A stretch of 64,000 nucleotides of DNA. It comes from Streblospio benedicti (Eukaryota; Annelida; Polychaeta; Spionida; Spionidae). This document shows positions 28,386-39,189 of the stretch, piece by piece. The position numbers were made by a program, and so were the translations under genes. The stretch covers positions 21,522,390 to 21,586,389 of the forward strand of contig CM032664.1 in NCBI GenBank assembly GCA_019095985.1. Reading direction: 5' to 3'. Within the stretch, counting starts at the first letter, position 1; each line of letters begins with the position of its first letter. The notes under the pieces are model-generated. The model was not told the DNA's origin, ran no database searches, and saw only the letters and a list, made by a program, of their open reading frames with translations.

Positions 28386-30405
28386 GGAGGCACATTTTAT
28401 TACTTGCACCATGGATAGCATCGTCTCCAATTCCTCTCTGGTATCAGCAGCTGTGTCTGTATGTGAGTCCGAGATCACCAATGTCAGCGTACACATCGCA
28501 CACTGTGATGTGTCAGACAATTACAGTCAATTCACAACACACTTTCCATATTCACTAGTGAGTATTTCTATTATATTCTCCTCACTGCAAACATTCCCAA
28601 GTGAATTCACACAGCAGCCAGAACTTGTACGTTTGGACCTGCATGGTAACGAGCTCGAAGCTGCAGGGAACCATTCTGGAACATTTGAAAAGCTGACATT
28701 TATGGATTTAAGCTGTAACAAAATTAATTTCATTCCAATGGGGTTCTTTGAGACAATACCACATGTAAGTCTTCTAAATCTATCTCATAACGCGCTGACA
28801 ACAGTGGATGTTGAATTATATGGGTTCATGACTAACGCCTGTAACCACGGAGACACATTTGTGGACATTGATTTATCTTACAACACGATTTCTAAAACTA
28901 CCACCAATAATTATGATCTGTATTTGTCATGCCCAATACAGTCATTTCGCAGGACCAATTATACATTGAATTTAAGCCATAATAACATGACCTTGATGTC
29001 GGATATATTATTTGTTTGGTGGCAACAGCCAAAGCTTCTAGACAATGGGGAATATTATCATTTCCCCTTTGATGATATGAGTAAACCAGGATATCGCATT
29101 GCAATCATTTGGGATGACAACCCTCTCATGCTCGAGTGCATAGACTGTGTGATCTATAAGACAAGACCATTGGTAGATGAACAACTTAATACATCACTAA
29201 TACAAGAGAGGTATGCAGGGTGGCACTATGATAGCAATTTTATCGACGATATGCTGTGTCGCTTGAAAGACATAGACTGTTATGAGAATTGTTCCTGTCA
29301 CTTGCATGGCTGTAGTTTACAATTGATTTTAGAATGCAAATATTTGTCTGCTTTACCATTGAATATTACAGACAGCTTCCTACAGCCATATACCCTAAAT
29401 AATATATATCACTTGAATCATCATATCTCTATTAAAGATTCACAAATTCATGTTATTACGGAACGCGAGTACTTTCTGTTCACAGACATTTTAGACGTAA
29501 GTAATAATAGCATAGCACACATTGAATATGAAGCCCTCCTAATGTTATCATACTCTGTTGTCTACTTGAATATATCTCACAATAATCTTACAACTCTCCC
29601 AGAAGTTAGAGGCTGGCCACACTTTTACAGAGTAAACGCCCAACATAATCCATGGCACTGTGATTGCAACATTCACTGGATGAAATTTTGGATACGGGAT
29701 TTTGCTGACACACAAGTGAATACAGAAACCATCTGTGCGAGCCCCTTCTACAATGCTGACCACCAACTGTCCACATTACCCAGCTGGAGGTTCCTTTGCC
29801 TCGGCACCATCATTGGTATCACAGTGTCTGTTGTTGCGTTGATCACAACCATTGTTTCCACCATTCTGATTTACAAGTGGCGGTTCTGGTTGTACCAAAA
29901 GTATGGCTTCCATCCCTTCGACAAAGACGAATGTGACAATGAAGACAAGAAGTTTGACGTATTTGTATCCTACAGCAATGATGACTACGAATGGACAAGA
30001 GAGTTGATGGCGCAACTGGAGAACCTAGGATTTAGAGTTTGTTGCCATGAAGGTGACTTTCTCGCAGGAACAACAATCTAAGAGAATGTAGCTCGGGCTG
30101 TTCACTTCAGCAAGAGGACATTGTGTATTGTGTCCAGATCTTTCATAGCCAGTTCTATCTGCATGCATGAGTTCATCACTGCCAGATCTTTTGATTTCTC
30201 CTACAAAAAGGCCCGACTGCTGGTCATCATGTATGAAGACATAGCCACAAAAGACTTGCATGAAGACATCAGGATGTATGTGAAGAGCTTCACGTATTTA
30301 AAGAAGGACTGTCCTTTTTTCATGAAGAGACTGCTCTACAGGCTACCACTGAAGAAACTGGGTAATGATGAGAACACTCCACTATTGCTACATACACATC
30401 TCTAA
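28386..30405 (+). CDS. Toll-like receptor (LRR-TM-TIR), one in-frame stop in TIR
   Basis: ATG at 28411 has a strong context (CACCATGG) and follows a good acceptor (CTTCCTCACAG ending at 28385). Residues 70-200 hold about five LRRs (LVRLDLHGNELEAA, VSLLNLSHNALTT). Residues 237-316 form a cysteine cluster (NPLMLECIDC, then CYENCSCHLHGC) as in multiple-cysteine-cluster Tolls. Two more LRRs lie at 355-400, the LRRCT at 413-450 (NPWHCDCNIHW), a transmembrane helix at about 461-489, and TIR from FDVFVSYS (515). Codon 557 is TAA (30079-30081), just after the BB loop GDFLAGTTI; the same frame then continues for 107 codons (ENVARAVHFSKRTLCIVSRS and onward, to 30402) and completes the TIR domain. No signal peptide is seen at this ATG. 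The BB loop has Ala where most TLRs have Pro, as in TLR3. Recent pseudogene, segregating null allele or sequence error. Confidence 0.85.
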
Positions 30406-31784
30406 AGTGCTTCAAATGTTTGTTGATCTGTGGCAAAGTTCTAAATTCGTGATGCTCTCTCCAGAGGCTGTTAATGGAGATTCAATTTTGAACTTTAAAC
30501 GCCTTTAAGGTCGTCATCAAAATCTAAAGACAAGCATGGCTTCTTACAACTCAGTATACTATGCCATTTGTCAATGTTGCAGATTCTCAGCCAAAATACA
30601 TAACGTTAACGGTGGTCTATAGAGGCAATCAAAAGTAAGCTAATTTACATATTTGTAACCAACAAAGAGCATGTATCCATCCCTTAATTACAAATATAAT
30701 TACATTCTTCCTTGGATCCCCTGGTGTTAGAGCTCACTGTGCTGACGTCTCTCCACAGCTGTAGATAGTTAGTTAGTAAACTGAACAAAGTGATGTGACT
30801 ACGTAGTCCAGTGCCCGATATTAAGGTTTACTGGGGCCCCTGGCTGTGATTCAAAATCGGGTCCTTTGCCGGAATTGCACCACTTTGTCGCAAGTCACAA
30901 CCAGTTTTATTGTGACTCGCGACAACCAAAAACTTGATCCTGGTCTTTCTTTGGGTGACTCAATTAATTTACTTTAGGATGTATTTCAGCAAGATTATAG
31001 AAGGAGCGTGCTTACATATTTATCACAAAGTTATGAATACATACATGTATCTAATGGATATGTTCAGTGGAAATATCAGCAGTTACAGATGAAATGGCAA
31101 ACTATTTAGACATTTCTTCTGTTCAAAGTGTTATGAAATAGATATATGTGGTAATTGGATTGGTCTCTAAGGTCTGTGTCTTGTTTTGATAAAGGACGAT
31201 ATGTTTTGTTTAGCGCAGAGTTGAAGTGCTTTATTTTCTTTAATGTTCTATAATCTAATATTTAAACAAAATCATGCTTTAGTTTTTTTTTAATATGTTG
31301 ATCATGTACATGTTGATCTTTCAAATAAAATACAATTTACACAAGATTATTGATGCTATACATAAATTGTAACAGAATTCTTGATCATTTCCGTTTTTAT
31401 TAAAATATTTTGCTCAACTGAATGCACACTTCCAAACACTTAAGAACACATGGTAAATTACTATCAAATATCGTATGTAGTTAGTGGGAAATTTTTCATG
31501 TATTCAAATAGAAATAATAGTACACTCTGCTATTGATTATTGTAAGAGAAAATTAATCTAAATTTTAGATGCCGAATACTTTAATAAAGACAATTAGTGA
31601 TTTGAAAGAGAAATTGAGTAAAACTAAAACATTTTTGATGAACTTTACATATTAATTTATTGCTACTAATAGTAATATGTATGGTATAGTGTTTGTAAAA
31701 CATAGTAGTATGTATAACCCCTACCCCCGCCCATGATGCTTAGGCCTATGGTCTCCAGCACCATGCTCCTGCAAGCCGCTGGGG
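30406..31784 (+). other. TLR 3' flank
   Basis: Likely 3' UTR and intergenic DNA. AATAAA at about 31324 is a possible poly(A) signal. It contains a 16-bp-stem hairpin at 30885-30925 (TTGTCGCAAGTCACAA and its near-perfect inverse, loop of 9). No coding region seen. Confidence 0.4.
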
Positions 31785-31884
31785 NNNNNNNNNNNNNNNN
31801 NNNNNNNNNNNNNNNNNNNNNNNNNNNNNNNNNNNNNNNNNNNNNNNNNNNNNNNNNNNNNNNNNNNNNNNNNNNNNNNNNNNN
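31785..31884. other. Scaffold gap (100 N)
   Basis: Exactly 100 N, the usual placeholder for a gap of unknown size. Order across it is an assembly inference. Confidence 0.99.
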
Positions 31885-31989
31885 GTGCTTCACATCTTGA
31901 CAGTATTGCTAATAGTATGAAAAAGTGCTCTTTGCGTTATGTCATGTATATGTCAATATAGCCTCTGAATTAAACCATAAAACCTCCTG

Positions 31990-32340
31990 CCAGGCCCACG
32001 AAATCTTTACAGCCCACTACTGATTCCATCCCACCTGAGGCGTTGAAAAGTTTTTCAAGTTCATCTATGAGGGTGGCTTCTTTCTTCACATGCACTTCAA
32101 TTTCGAGTAGTGATGGTTTCTATTCATGTCCAAGGAGATTCCAATCCCCTCTGCCTTTTCCAAGGCCTGGTGCAACCTTCTTCCCATCGACACTGAAATC
32201 AATAAGACGTTGATTTCTCTCCAATACGCAATTGTATCCGTCTGTGCTTATCACTGGCTTCAGCTCATAAAGGATGGTGAAGACTTTGAATGGAGGGTAC
32301 AGTAAAGTTCATGGAGAATTTTCGAAGATGCGGGTTCTTG
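31990..32340 (-). pseudogene. Unrecognised coding relic beside the gap
   Basis: The minus strand holds long open protein-like stretches (for example VFTILYELKPVISTDGYNCV, LERNQRLIDFSVDGKKVAPG, LIDELEKLFNASGG), less AT-rich than the flanks, but interrupted and without a clear start or splice sites. The family was not recognised; it could be a broken host gene or a piece of a mobile element. It may continue into the gap. Confidence 0.4.
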
Positions 32341-32344
32341 ACTT

Positions 32345-33798
32345 GTAGAGAACATGCAATTTACACTAGTCTATATCAGTTTTAATTTTTCTTTTTAGCA
32401 ATGTATTCACCTTATATGGGCCTGAAAATGTTGTGAATAATGGGCGAGGATACAAGTTCACGTTTGAGACCTAGGAAATGTGGAATATATCACTTTTTAT
32501 ACTACGTAAATGCTACTTTTCTGCCTAGCGAAAAAGCTTCATGCATAAAATTATGCAAAACAGTCACGTGTTTGGGTTTGTTTGTCTATTCAGTTCCCAT
32601 GATTCTTAGTAATATACGAAAACTGGTCTATAGCTTCCGTCGGGACATAATTAGAATAAACATGCTGTTAGCTTTTACATGATAACAAAACGACAAGTTA
32701 CTACTGTTTATTTACATCATATATGTTCCATACAATTAATGCATATAACATTTTTTTCATCATAACGATGGTCATTAGAAAATTAGCAGATTTAAGGCAA
32801 GTGTTTTGTCAATTTACATTGTGGTAAGAGACTAGTGGTAACAAGGACACCATTTCAAGCATTGTATGATAATAATTGCAACATTTTTGCATTTTTGTTG
32901 TTATTGACTCAGTAACATATTTGGTGTGGAAATATCACTTGTTGTGTTGATTTAAACGACACAGTTCAGAACTCTTACATGTGACATAAAGATCTAGTTC
33001 AGAAAAAAAGTGATGGGATTTGTAAAATAGACAAAGTTTATATAAATTCTGTACTTACAATATACAACAGAGGAACATACAACAGCATAGTGTAACATGG
33101 AAATTGTTGGTTGTTTGCCCCATTAATAAGGCTACTTATATACACTGTGGACACAAGTACTTCTTGGTCCACAGATCATTGTACATTCATCATTGTTCAC
33201 AAAAGACATAGTTAACAAAAAGGGCTTCAATATTTGTGTACCATTACACATCTTGATTTATGTTGGATAAGGGACAGTGTCTGCACATATGTTATCTTAC
33301 TTGTAGCGCATTTTCGAAGATGAGATACAATGGTGTGACCAGTCTTTTTTGCTGGGGAGAGCGATTTAAAATGAAGGGTCTACAGCATTTATGTAGATCA
33401 GCTGAATACTATGTACAAATCAACGTAATGCCTCAATTTGCTTCTGCTACAATACCATAAAGGATATACAGAAAGTGTGTTAAACGGCTTTCAAAAATAT
33501 AAATATGTGTGTGCATGGTAGGTTTGTGATGCCATTTCTGATGTAAAAATAAAGTTGTTTGGTGTTATGAAAGTTCCATTCCCCGGAGCGCCACAGCCGG
33601 ATGGTTGTCGTCTGACAAAGCGCTGAAATGGCATCACACAACAGAAATCTTTCAAAATATACTTTACAAAGTGTGCGTTTTAGTTCAATTTCCCCTGTAC
33701 AACAATTCCTTTAGCATGTGCGTGTTCGACGTATCTGAGAACGATGCGCATAGGAGAAGAAAATATGATCACTGAAATATTTAGACTGTGGTGGTGCA
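32345..33798. other. AT-rich intergenic stretch
   Basis: No supported gene. A short open frame at 32440-32682 has no recognisable domain. Confidence 0.4.
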
Positions 33799-33934
33799 TC
33801 ATCCGTGAGCTTGAAGCTGAAGCAGGGAGAGATGCAAGATGAGCGCGACTGTCACCATGATGATGCACGTAGACTTTTTACAGCCAGCAGCAGATGAACC
33901 GTTGCCCTCATTCAGAGCCTTCTGCTTGGCTTTC
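33799..33934 (-). CDS. Candidate terminal exon A with GPI-like tail (unknown gene)
   Basis: Minus strand. Acceptor TTTTGTCCACAG, then G to complete a codon, then KAKQKALNEGNGSSAAGCKK, a hydrophobic run STCIIMVTVALILHLSLLQL, and QAHG stop. Small residues (GSSAAG) followed by a basic spacer and a C-terminal hydrophobic end fit a GPI-anchor signal or tail anchor. Its phase (needs two bases from the previous exon) matches the candidate exon at 37552-37606. The gene was not identified. Confidence 0.45.
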
Positions 33935-34074
33935 CTGTGGACAAAAGATAGGTGAATTTTGGGACTGATTGAAGACAAAACTATATATTTACAATTACAC
34001 GTCATACAAAAACTTATAACTATAGTCTTACAGCTAGAACTAGAGTAGAGCAACAATTTAATTTAGAACTGCTC

Positions 34075-34985
34075 TTTACAAAGACTACCTCTTTATGAGA
34101 CCATATTTAATGGTCCCAATACTCCATAAAGAGACCACGTCAAGTCTGTAGTAGTCCATAATTTCCACATGGTGTTGGTGCCTCTATCATTTTGGAGTAG
34201 AGCAATAATTGTCTGTGATATATCAGCAATGCAAGAAAGGGCGGGAGTTATGGACAAGTTGCGTCCACATATTCATGTGAATTTGTGTATTGTGGTCACC
34301 TTACTTAGGTGGACATTTTTTTTTTATTCTGCCGCAGATTAACACAGTCATAATGCAGCTTCTACTGCGTGTACAAATCTGTACACATAACACTCTACAT
34401 TATCACTTGGGATAACAGGCTAGATAAGTAAGTAGTTACATTGCAGCATAACAACACTATGGTATATTATTTTGCATCTGGTGCATTGAGAGTATAATAA
34501 ACACTGAGTTCACAAAATGTAGTAAACGCTCTGTGAACAACTTTGTTAACGACGTAAACAATAAGTCCCCTGTTTACGAGGTTGTAAACTGCTTATGTTT
34601 TCATGTGCTATACAAATAAACCACCTCTCTCTAACGAGACCACTTGAGGCCAGCTGCAGTAAAATCTTCATAAAGGTGCTCTACTGCATATATATGTACA
34701 TGTACACTTCAATGCTCTGTTTGTGAGAAAAATGAGAAAACTTAACACCTCAACTGAAGAAACTTCGTATATTATGCTCAGCCGCGTTACTCAAGCAACA
34801 TAAGACACACGGACACAACCACTCACAACCACTGAACATGTATATACAATAGAACCTCTCTAGTAAGACCATTCAGGGGAAGAGACTGAACTTAATGGAG
34901 AGGAGATGTTTGTATAGATGTTCGAAAACGCCTCGTTATAAAGACACAAGAAAGCGTCTTGTTTTAGAGGGGATCTTTCATGGAG
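34075..34985. mobile_element. Cluster of pogo/Tigger-like MITE pieces
   Basis: Three diverged pieces lie at about 34075-34210 (GACTACCTCTTTATGAGACC), 34613-34690 (ACCACCTCTCTCTAACGAGACC) and 34845-34980 (TACAATAGAACCTCTCTAGT). They share the ACCTCTCTATTAAGACCACC body of the intact copies at 47.0-47.4 and 63.7 kb. Family assignment rests on the CAGTAGAACCTC-like ends. Confidence 0.5.
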
Positions 34986-35736
34986 GTAGTCATATAATTC
35001 ATGAACGTGGGTGTGATTATTGCCAGAGGATTTTTTATCCCATAGCAACTGCTTGGACCACTACCCCTGTTCTGAGAATAGGTACCACAGAGCTAGTGGT
35101 CCGTGGTTCACCTTCCGTCAGCAGTGGCTATGTCAGATACCCCTATAGGCCCAGAGGAAGATTCATATACATCAGAAGTGGTTTTCAGTAGACCTGGATG
35201 CCTATCATCGTCATATCTTACTGCTATATTATTATACGCAGTTGATATGAACATGGACTTGTAAAGGCAATGTGAGTGATCAAGCCGTGAAAACCAACGC
35301 TGGATTCTTAAAATACTGCCAAATTATGCTGCATTCCTGGGTACTAGTTTTCCAGTGGAGGTTCTGCTGTATGCGTAATTGGGTTCGCGGACCGATACAT
35401 TTCTCAATGACTCCATCTCTCTAGTGACCATTGGTCACTGAGACGCATGATGTCCTCATCATCTGCACTAATAACCCGAGTTTGGCCACGGACATCCCCC
35501 ATCCCTCGGGACCGTCTGTATTTAAAGAGCCCGTGGTCATTACTTTACTGACTGCAGCATAGCATCAATAATAGTCCATTACATGGGCATCAGCATCACA
35601 ATTTGTACACTTCTGTCTTTTAAGTATATTTGAAATGATGTTTCAGCTTAAGGTGACACCTCGATAGAAGCAATCTGAAAGTGACCAACCCTGACTTCAA
35701 CAATACAAAACTTTGTAAGTCCCACATCCAGTTCAC

Positions 35737-35822
35737 ACACACACGCATGCACGCACGCATACACACAAACACACACACGCGCGCGCGCACGCACGCACGC
35801 ACATACACAAGCACGAACGCAC

Positions 35823-35877
<55 letters not shown>

Positions 35878-35905
35878 TGTCCACACGCATACACACAAGC
35901 ATGCA
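35737..35905. repeat. (CA)n microsatellite with CGCA variants
   Basis: A long alternating purine-pyrimidine tract: mixed CACGCA/GCGCGC units, then a pure (CA) run of about 24 units at 35827-35874. It could adopt Z-DNA. It lies directly 3' of candidate terminal exon B on the minus strand. Confidence 0.95.
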
Positions 35906-35936
35906 GGGGTAACATTTCTCCCATCCCAGATTTTGC

Positions 35937-36033
35937 CTACTTTTTCTCCTCGGCCTTGGCATCGTGGTGCTCGTGGCTCGGCTGACTGGAGCGTCTCGCC
36001 ACGCCGGAGGGGATGCTGCCGCGAGGCCCGTAC
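35937..36033 (-). CDS. Candidate terminal exon B, soluble tail (unknown gene)
   Basis: Minus strand. Acceptor CCCTGTGCAG, one base completing a codon, then [20 protein letters not shown] and [11 protein letters not shown] stop. GC-rich against AT-rich surroundings. Same phase as terminal exon A, so the two could be alternative last exons giving a hydrophobic-ended or a charged soluble end. No domain recognised. Confidence 0.45.
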
Positions 36034-36529
36034 CTGCACAGGGAGGGACACACCAGTGTAAACCACTTTTTCTAATGCACATAATGTATCAACGATTGAA
36101 ATACCAAGCACAGCCTTCCGGGTTGCATATATGGGCGATGTACAAAGGTGTATCTTAATAGTTAATTGTTGCAAAAGAAAATCTTAGTACCATTGACTAC
36201 GTGGCGTGTATACATTTTAGTCTCGATCAGCCAGACGCTGTGACACTACGGCGTAATAGGACGAACTGATAAAGACTGATTACTGTTTGTCTAAGATATT
36301 CCCAGAATGCAATTGTTTGTAGCCATCTGGTGTCCCAATTGTGGTACTGCGATAGTAACAATCGTGTATATACACTTACTCCAGTTCAATTAGAACTTGC
36401 TCATGAAAATCATGGACTAAATCGAGTTATCTAATAGTTTGAGTTATCAGAGTGTGTGTGAAATAACACAAGGAACGGAAAGGTGTATTTGGTTGATTTA
36501 CCCATAAATTCGAGTTATCAGGGTTGGAC

Positions 36530-36750
36530 AGGGACGGATCCAGCGGGGGGGGGGCTCTAGCTCTGGCTCTGAAATCCCGTAAGTGAGCCCCCCCCCCCCT
36601 TTTCTTATATTTTCCTTACGTCCCTTTTCCAAAAACCTGGATCTGCCCCCACGCACGGACAAATCCGCCCGCCCCCCCGCTCTCAAAATTTGAAAATTAG
36701 CCCCCCCCCCCCGGTCTCAAATTTCTGAATCCGTCCCTGTTGGAGATGAA
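36530..36750. mobile_element. Poly-G/poly-C-bearing inverted-repeat element
   Basis: Outer ends ACAGGGACGGATCCAGC and GAATCCGTCCCTGTTGG are inverted copies. Inside are runs of G and C and a piece ending CCAAAAACCTGGATCTGCCC, the end of the GGCAGATCC family, so one element may sit within another or the two share ancestry. Confidence 0.6.
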
Positions 36751-37227
36751 CAAAATTTAGGTTATTGACAAGCAAAAGTTTGAAATCAAGTTGATTAGCA
36801 TTATTAAAATGTAACGTAACATGAGAAAAAATGTTGCTCGAGTTATCAGAGCTCAAGATAAACGGTTCCGATTTCACACAGTTACGACAAATTCTTGGCA
36901 CTTCCATTTTGAGATTCGTACAACTGATGAGTTTTATGAGACACTGTAGCTGCCACTCATCATACAGTGATTATTTCATAACATTATGCACGAACTTTCT
37001 GGAATCTAATTTGATACACATTTTAGCTCTGCCTGTTGCTTGACACGTGCTGAATTTGCATATTGATATTCCAAAGAAAGTGCATTAGTCGTGTGTACTA
37101 ACTGCTGTGCTCATGAATCCAAGTGACTTATTTTACACTTGAAACGGAGTCGCTCTTTCAAGCGTTTGCTTGAGTAAAAAATAGTGTGTATCGGATGAGA
37201 TTTCACAGTATAGACCCATTGTACCTT

Positions 37228-37378
37228 AGCACCGGGGGGGGGGGGGGTAGCACGCCCTATATTTTTAGAATGATCATTTTCATAGGATTTTTGGCATGTC
37301 TGGGGGCGTTTATGCATACGAAACCCATGAAATACAGTGCTTGCGCGCCCAATCCCCTTTCCAAAAATCTGGACTACT
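37228..37378. mobile_element. Partial GGCAGATCC-family MITE
   Basis: A poly-G start (15 G), then ATTTTCATAGGATTTTTGGC, a GCATACGAAACCCATGAAAT block and CCAAAAATCTGGAC. It matches the family body seen at 38734 and 39022. Ends are degraded. Confidence 0.5.
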
Positions 37379-37551
37379 GTAAGACACTTTCATAGTGTGC
37401 CAAATGATGTTACTAAAAATTCGTCGCAACTATAGAGACACAGTGACTTCAGTAATGGGTACACTGTTCACTAGCAGACCTAGGGTTTTGCGCCCCCCCC
37501 CCCGGGGCCCCCCTCTCCCAATGGTGTATAAATATAGTACAATGTACGTAC

Positions 37552-37606
37552 CTGCCCGCACTGACGTTAGAGCTGGCGATGGCCCCGCTGATGCTCATCC
37601 TGGTAT
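37552..37606 (-). CDS. Candidate internal exon (unknown gene)
   Basis: Minus strand. Acceptor TTTTTTTTTAG and donor GTACGT. Only one frame is open: TRMSISGAIASSNVSAG, needing one base before and giving two after. Its phase joins terminal exons A and B downstream and the candidate exon at 46679-46728 upstream. Confidence 0.4.
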
Positions 37607-38061
37607 CTAAAAAAAAAGTAACAATATACACAAAATTGCTACCATTTATCATGGCCCGTGGGGTACAAAAAATGAAACCATTACAGTTTATGATTTTCAG
37701 CCCCCGACTGTGAATTTGTTTGAAATTTTCACAAACAGCCACTCTATAAGTGCCATAGATTTTCATATAATTAGTATATAATGTTGGTATACCAATCATA
37801 GTGTGAGAAAGGTTTTCCTAATCATATGACATTAAAATGGGAATCATAGTAGAGTCAAATATTCCTGAATACTGAAGCCGAATCCATCGCGGTGGCTTGA
37901 AGCCCTTGTTAATTGGCATCTTTCACTGCTTTTAAAGGGGGGTCTTTTCCAGGTGCAATCTGTTAGCACACAAAATTATGGGTTGAGCATTCGTGACTAT
38001 GAGACTAGGGTTTTATACTGCATGCATATGGCACACGTCAACTCAGCGCATTCAATGAATG

Positions 38062-38222
38062 GCAAAACCTCTAAGACCACCTCTATGTCAAGACCACAGT
38101 CATATAGACTAACATCATGTTTCATGGTGCCACGTCTTCATAAAGACGTCCATAAGGAGACCACCTCTCTATCGAGAGCACTCGGGGCAAGCCACAGATA
38201 TGAGTGGTTCTAATACTGCTGT
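38062..38222. mobile_element. Pogo/Tigger-like MITE copy
   Basis: Runs from AAAACCTCTAAGACCACCTC through CTCTATCGAGAGCACTCGGG to GGTTCTAATACTGCTGTAG. Ends are inverted and diverged. No coding capacity. Confidence 0.5.
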
Positions 38223-38361
38223 AGTTTCCACACGCGTGCATAACTATTCATCTTTCAACAACAATCTGTACACATTCCTCAAATCTTGCCCAGTATTTCA
38301 CATGCCTATATATCCTTTTTCAGTCCAATAATACTTGTGAAGAATGAGAGATGATACTTAC

Positions 38362-38451
38362 GGGGTTGTTAACAGCACGGGGGCTTCCCTGTGACGGGAG
38401 GTGCGGCACTTCTCGCCTCGTCTGTGCTTTGATTTGTCTTTATTGGAGTTT
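38362..38451 (-). CDS. Candidate 90-nt exon (unknown gene)
   Basis: Minus strand. Acceptor AATCTGCAG and donor GTAAGT. One frame is open through the whole exon and is very basic (NSNKDKSKHRRGEKCRTSRH, then REAPVLLTTP); another frame ends within it (TGKPPCC). In the open frame it ends in phase 2 and could join terminal exon A or B directly, but not the exon at 37552. Low certainty. Confidence 0.3.
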
Positions 38452-38665
38452 CTGCAGATTTTAGTGGCTTTTCATTGTTTCCGCGAGAGTGAGACTGTAA
38501 CCTGGAGTAGCAAACGAGGGCGTTATGGCTTTTCGTACAATAGTGCCTTGTGTTTTTTATACGTTCTGTCATTTCTACCTGTGTCTGTTAAAGTAATGGG
38601 AAGCGATTGCTGATATATTTATCTATAGATACGTTTAAACCAATAAACCAATAGAGCCCTCAACA

Positions 38666-38668
38666 TGA

Positions 38669-38722
<54 letters not shown>
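38666..38722. repeat. (CTG/CAG)n array 1
   Basis: About 18 GCT units, interrupted at the 3' side by ACTGTTGCC. Non-coding by any supported model; a MITE starts 12 bases further on. Confidence 0.95.
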
Positions 38723-38727
<5 letters not shown>

Positions 38728-38733
38728 GCCATA

Positions 38734-38870
38734 GGCAGATCCAGGGGGGCGCCCCCCCCCCTTTTCTCACAAAAATACTTCATTTTCATAGGGTTTTCCA
38801 TGAAATCCCAAAGTGCACCCCCCCTTTCATTCCTCAAGTGCGCCCCCCTTTTCCAAAACCTGGATCTGCC
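38734..38870. mobile_element. GGCAGATCC-family MITE, inserted between CTG arrays
   Basis: Inverted ends GGCAGATCCAGG and CCTGGATCTGCC bound a 137-bp element with poly-C tracts and AAAATACTTCATTTTCATAG. It is flanked by ATA and TATA, a possible TA target duplication, then by CTG arrays on both sides, so it probably split one array. Confidence 0.75.
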
Positions 38871-38873
38871 TAT

Positions 38874-38874
38874 A

Positions 38875-38953
<79 letters not shown>
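38874..38953. repeat. (CTG/CAG)n array 2
   Basis: About 26 uninterrupted GCT units followed by GTC/GTT-type triplets (CGTCGTCGTTGACGAC) to about 39015. Confidence 0.95.
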
Positions 38954-38954
<1 letters not shown>

Positions 38955-39021
38955 AGTCGTCGTCGTTGACGACATCATCTTTGTCGTCGTTGTTGTCGTC
39001 TTTGTTGTCATCGTCATCATA

Positions 39022-39181
39022 GGCAGATCTAGAGAGGGGCACAGGGGGCGCCCCTCCCCCCTTTCCCACCAAAATACTTCTTTTTCGTAGGGTTTTCGGC
39101 ATGTCCGCCATCGATCGCGCATATGAAATCCATGAAATCACTTGAGTGCCCCCCCCCCTTTTCCAAAAACCTGGATCTGCC
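39022..39181. mobile_element. GGCAGATCC-family MITE
   Basis: Inverted ends GGCAGATCTAG and CCTGGATCTGCC, 160 bp, with the same AAAATACTTCTTTTTCGTAG body and the CGATCGCGCATATGAAAT block missing from the 38734 copy. It sits in a TCATCATAG triplet repeat. No coding capacity. Confidence 0.75.
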
Positions 39182-39189
39182 ATTAGTCA

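Noticed and set aside
35620-36174. Cys/Val-rich minus-strand frames
   Set aside because: Translation of the (CA)n repeat; only the 35937-36033 segment in another frame has splice support.
38619-39122. Long poly-Ala and poly-Ser frames
   Set aside because: Produced by the CTG/CAG arrays and poly-C MITEs on either strand; not genes.
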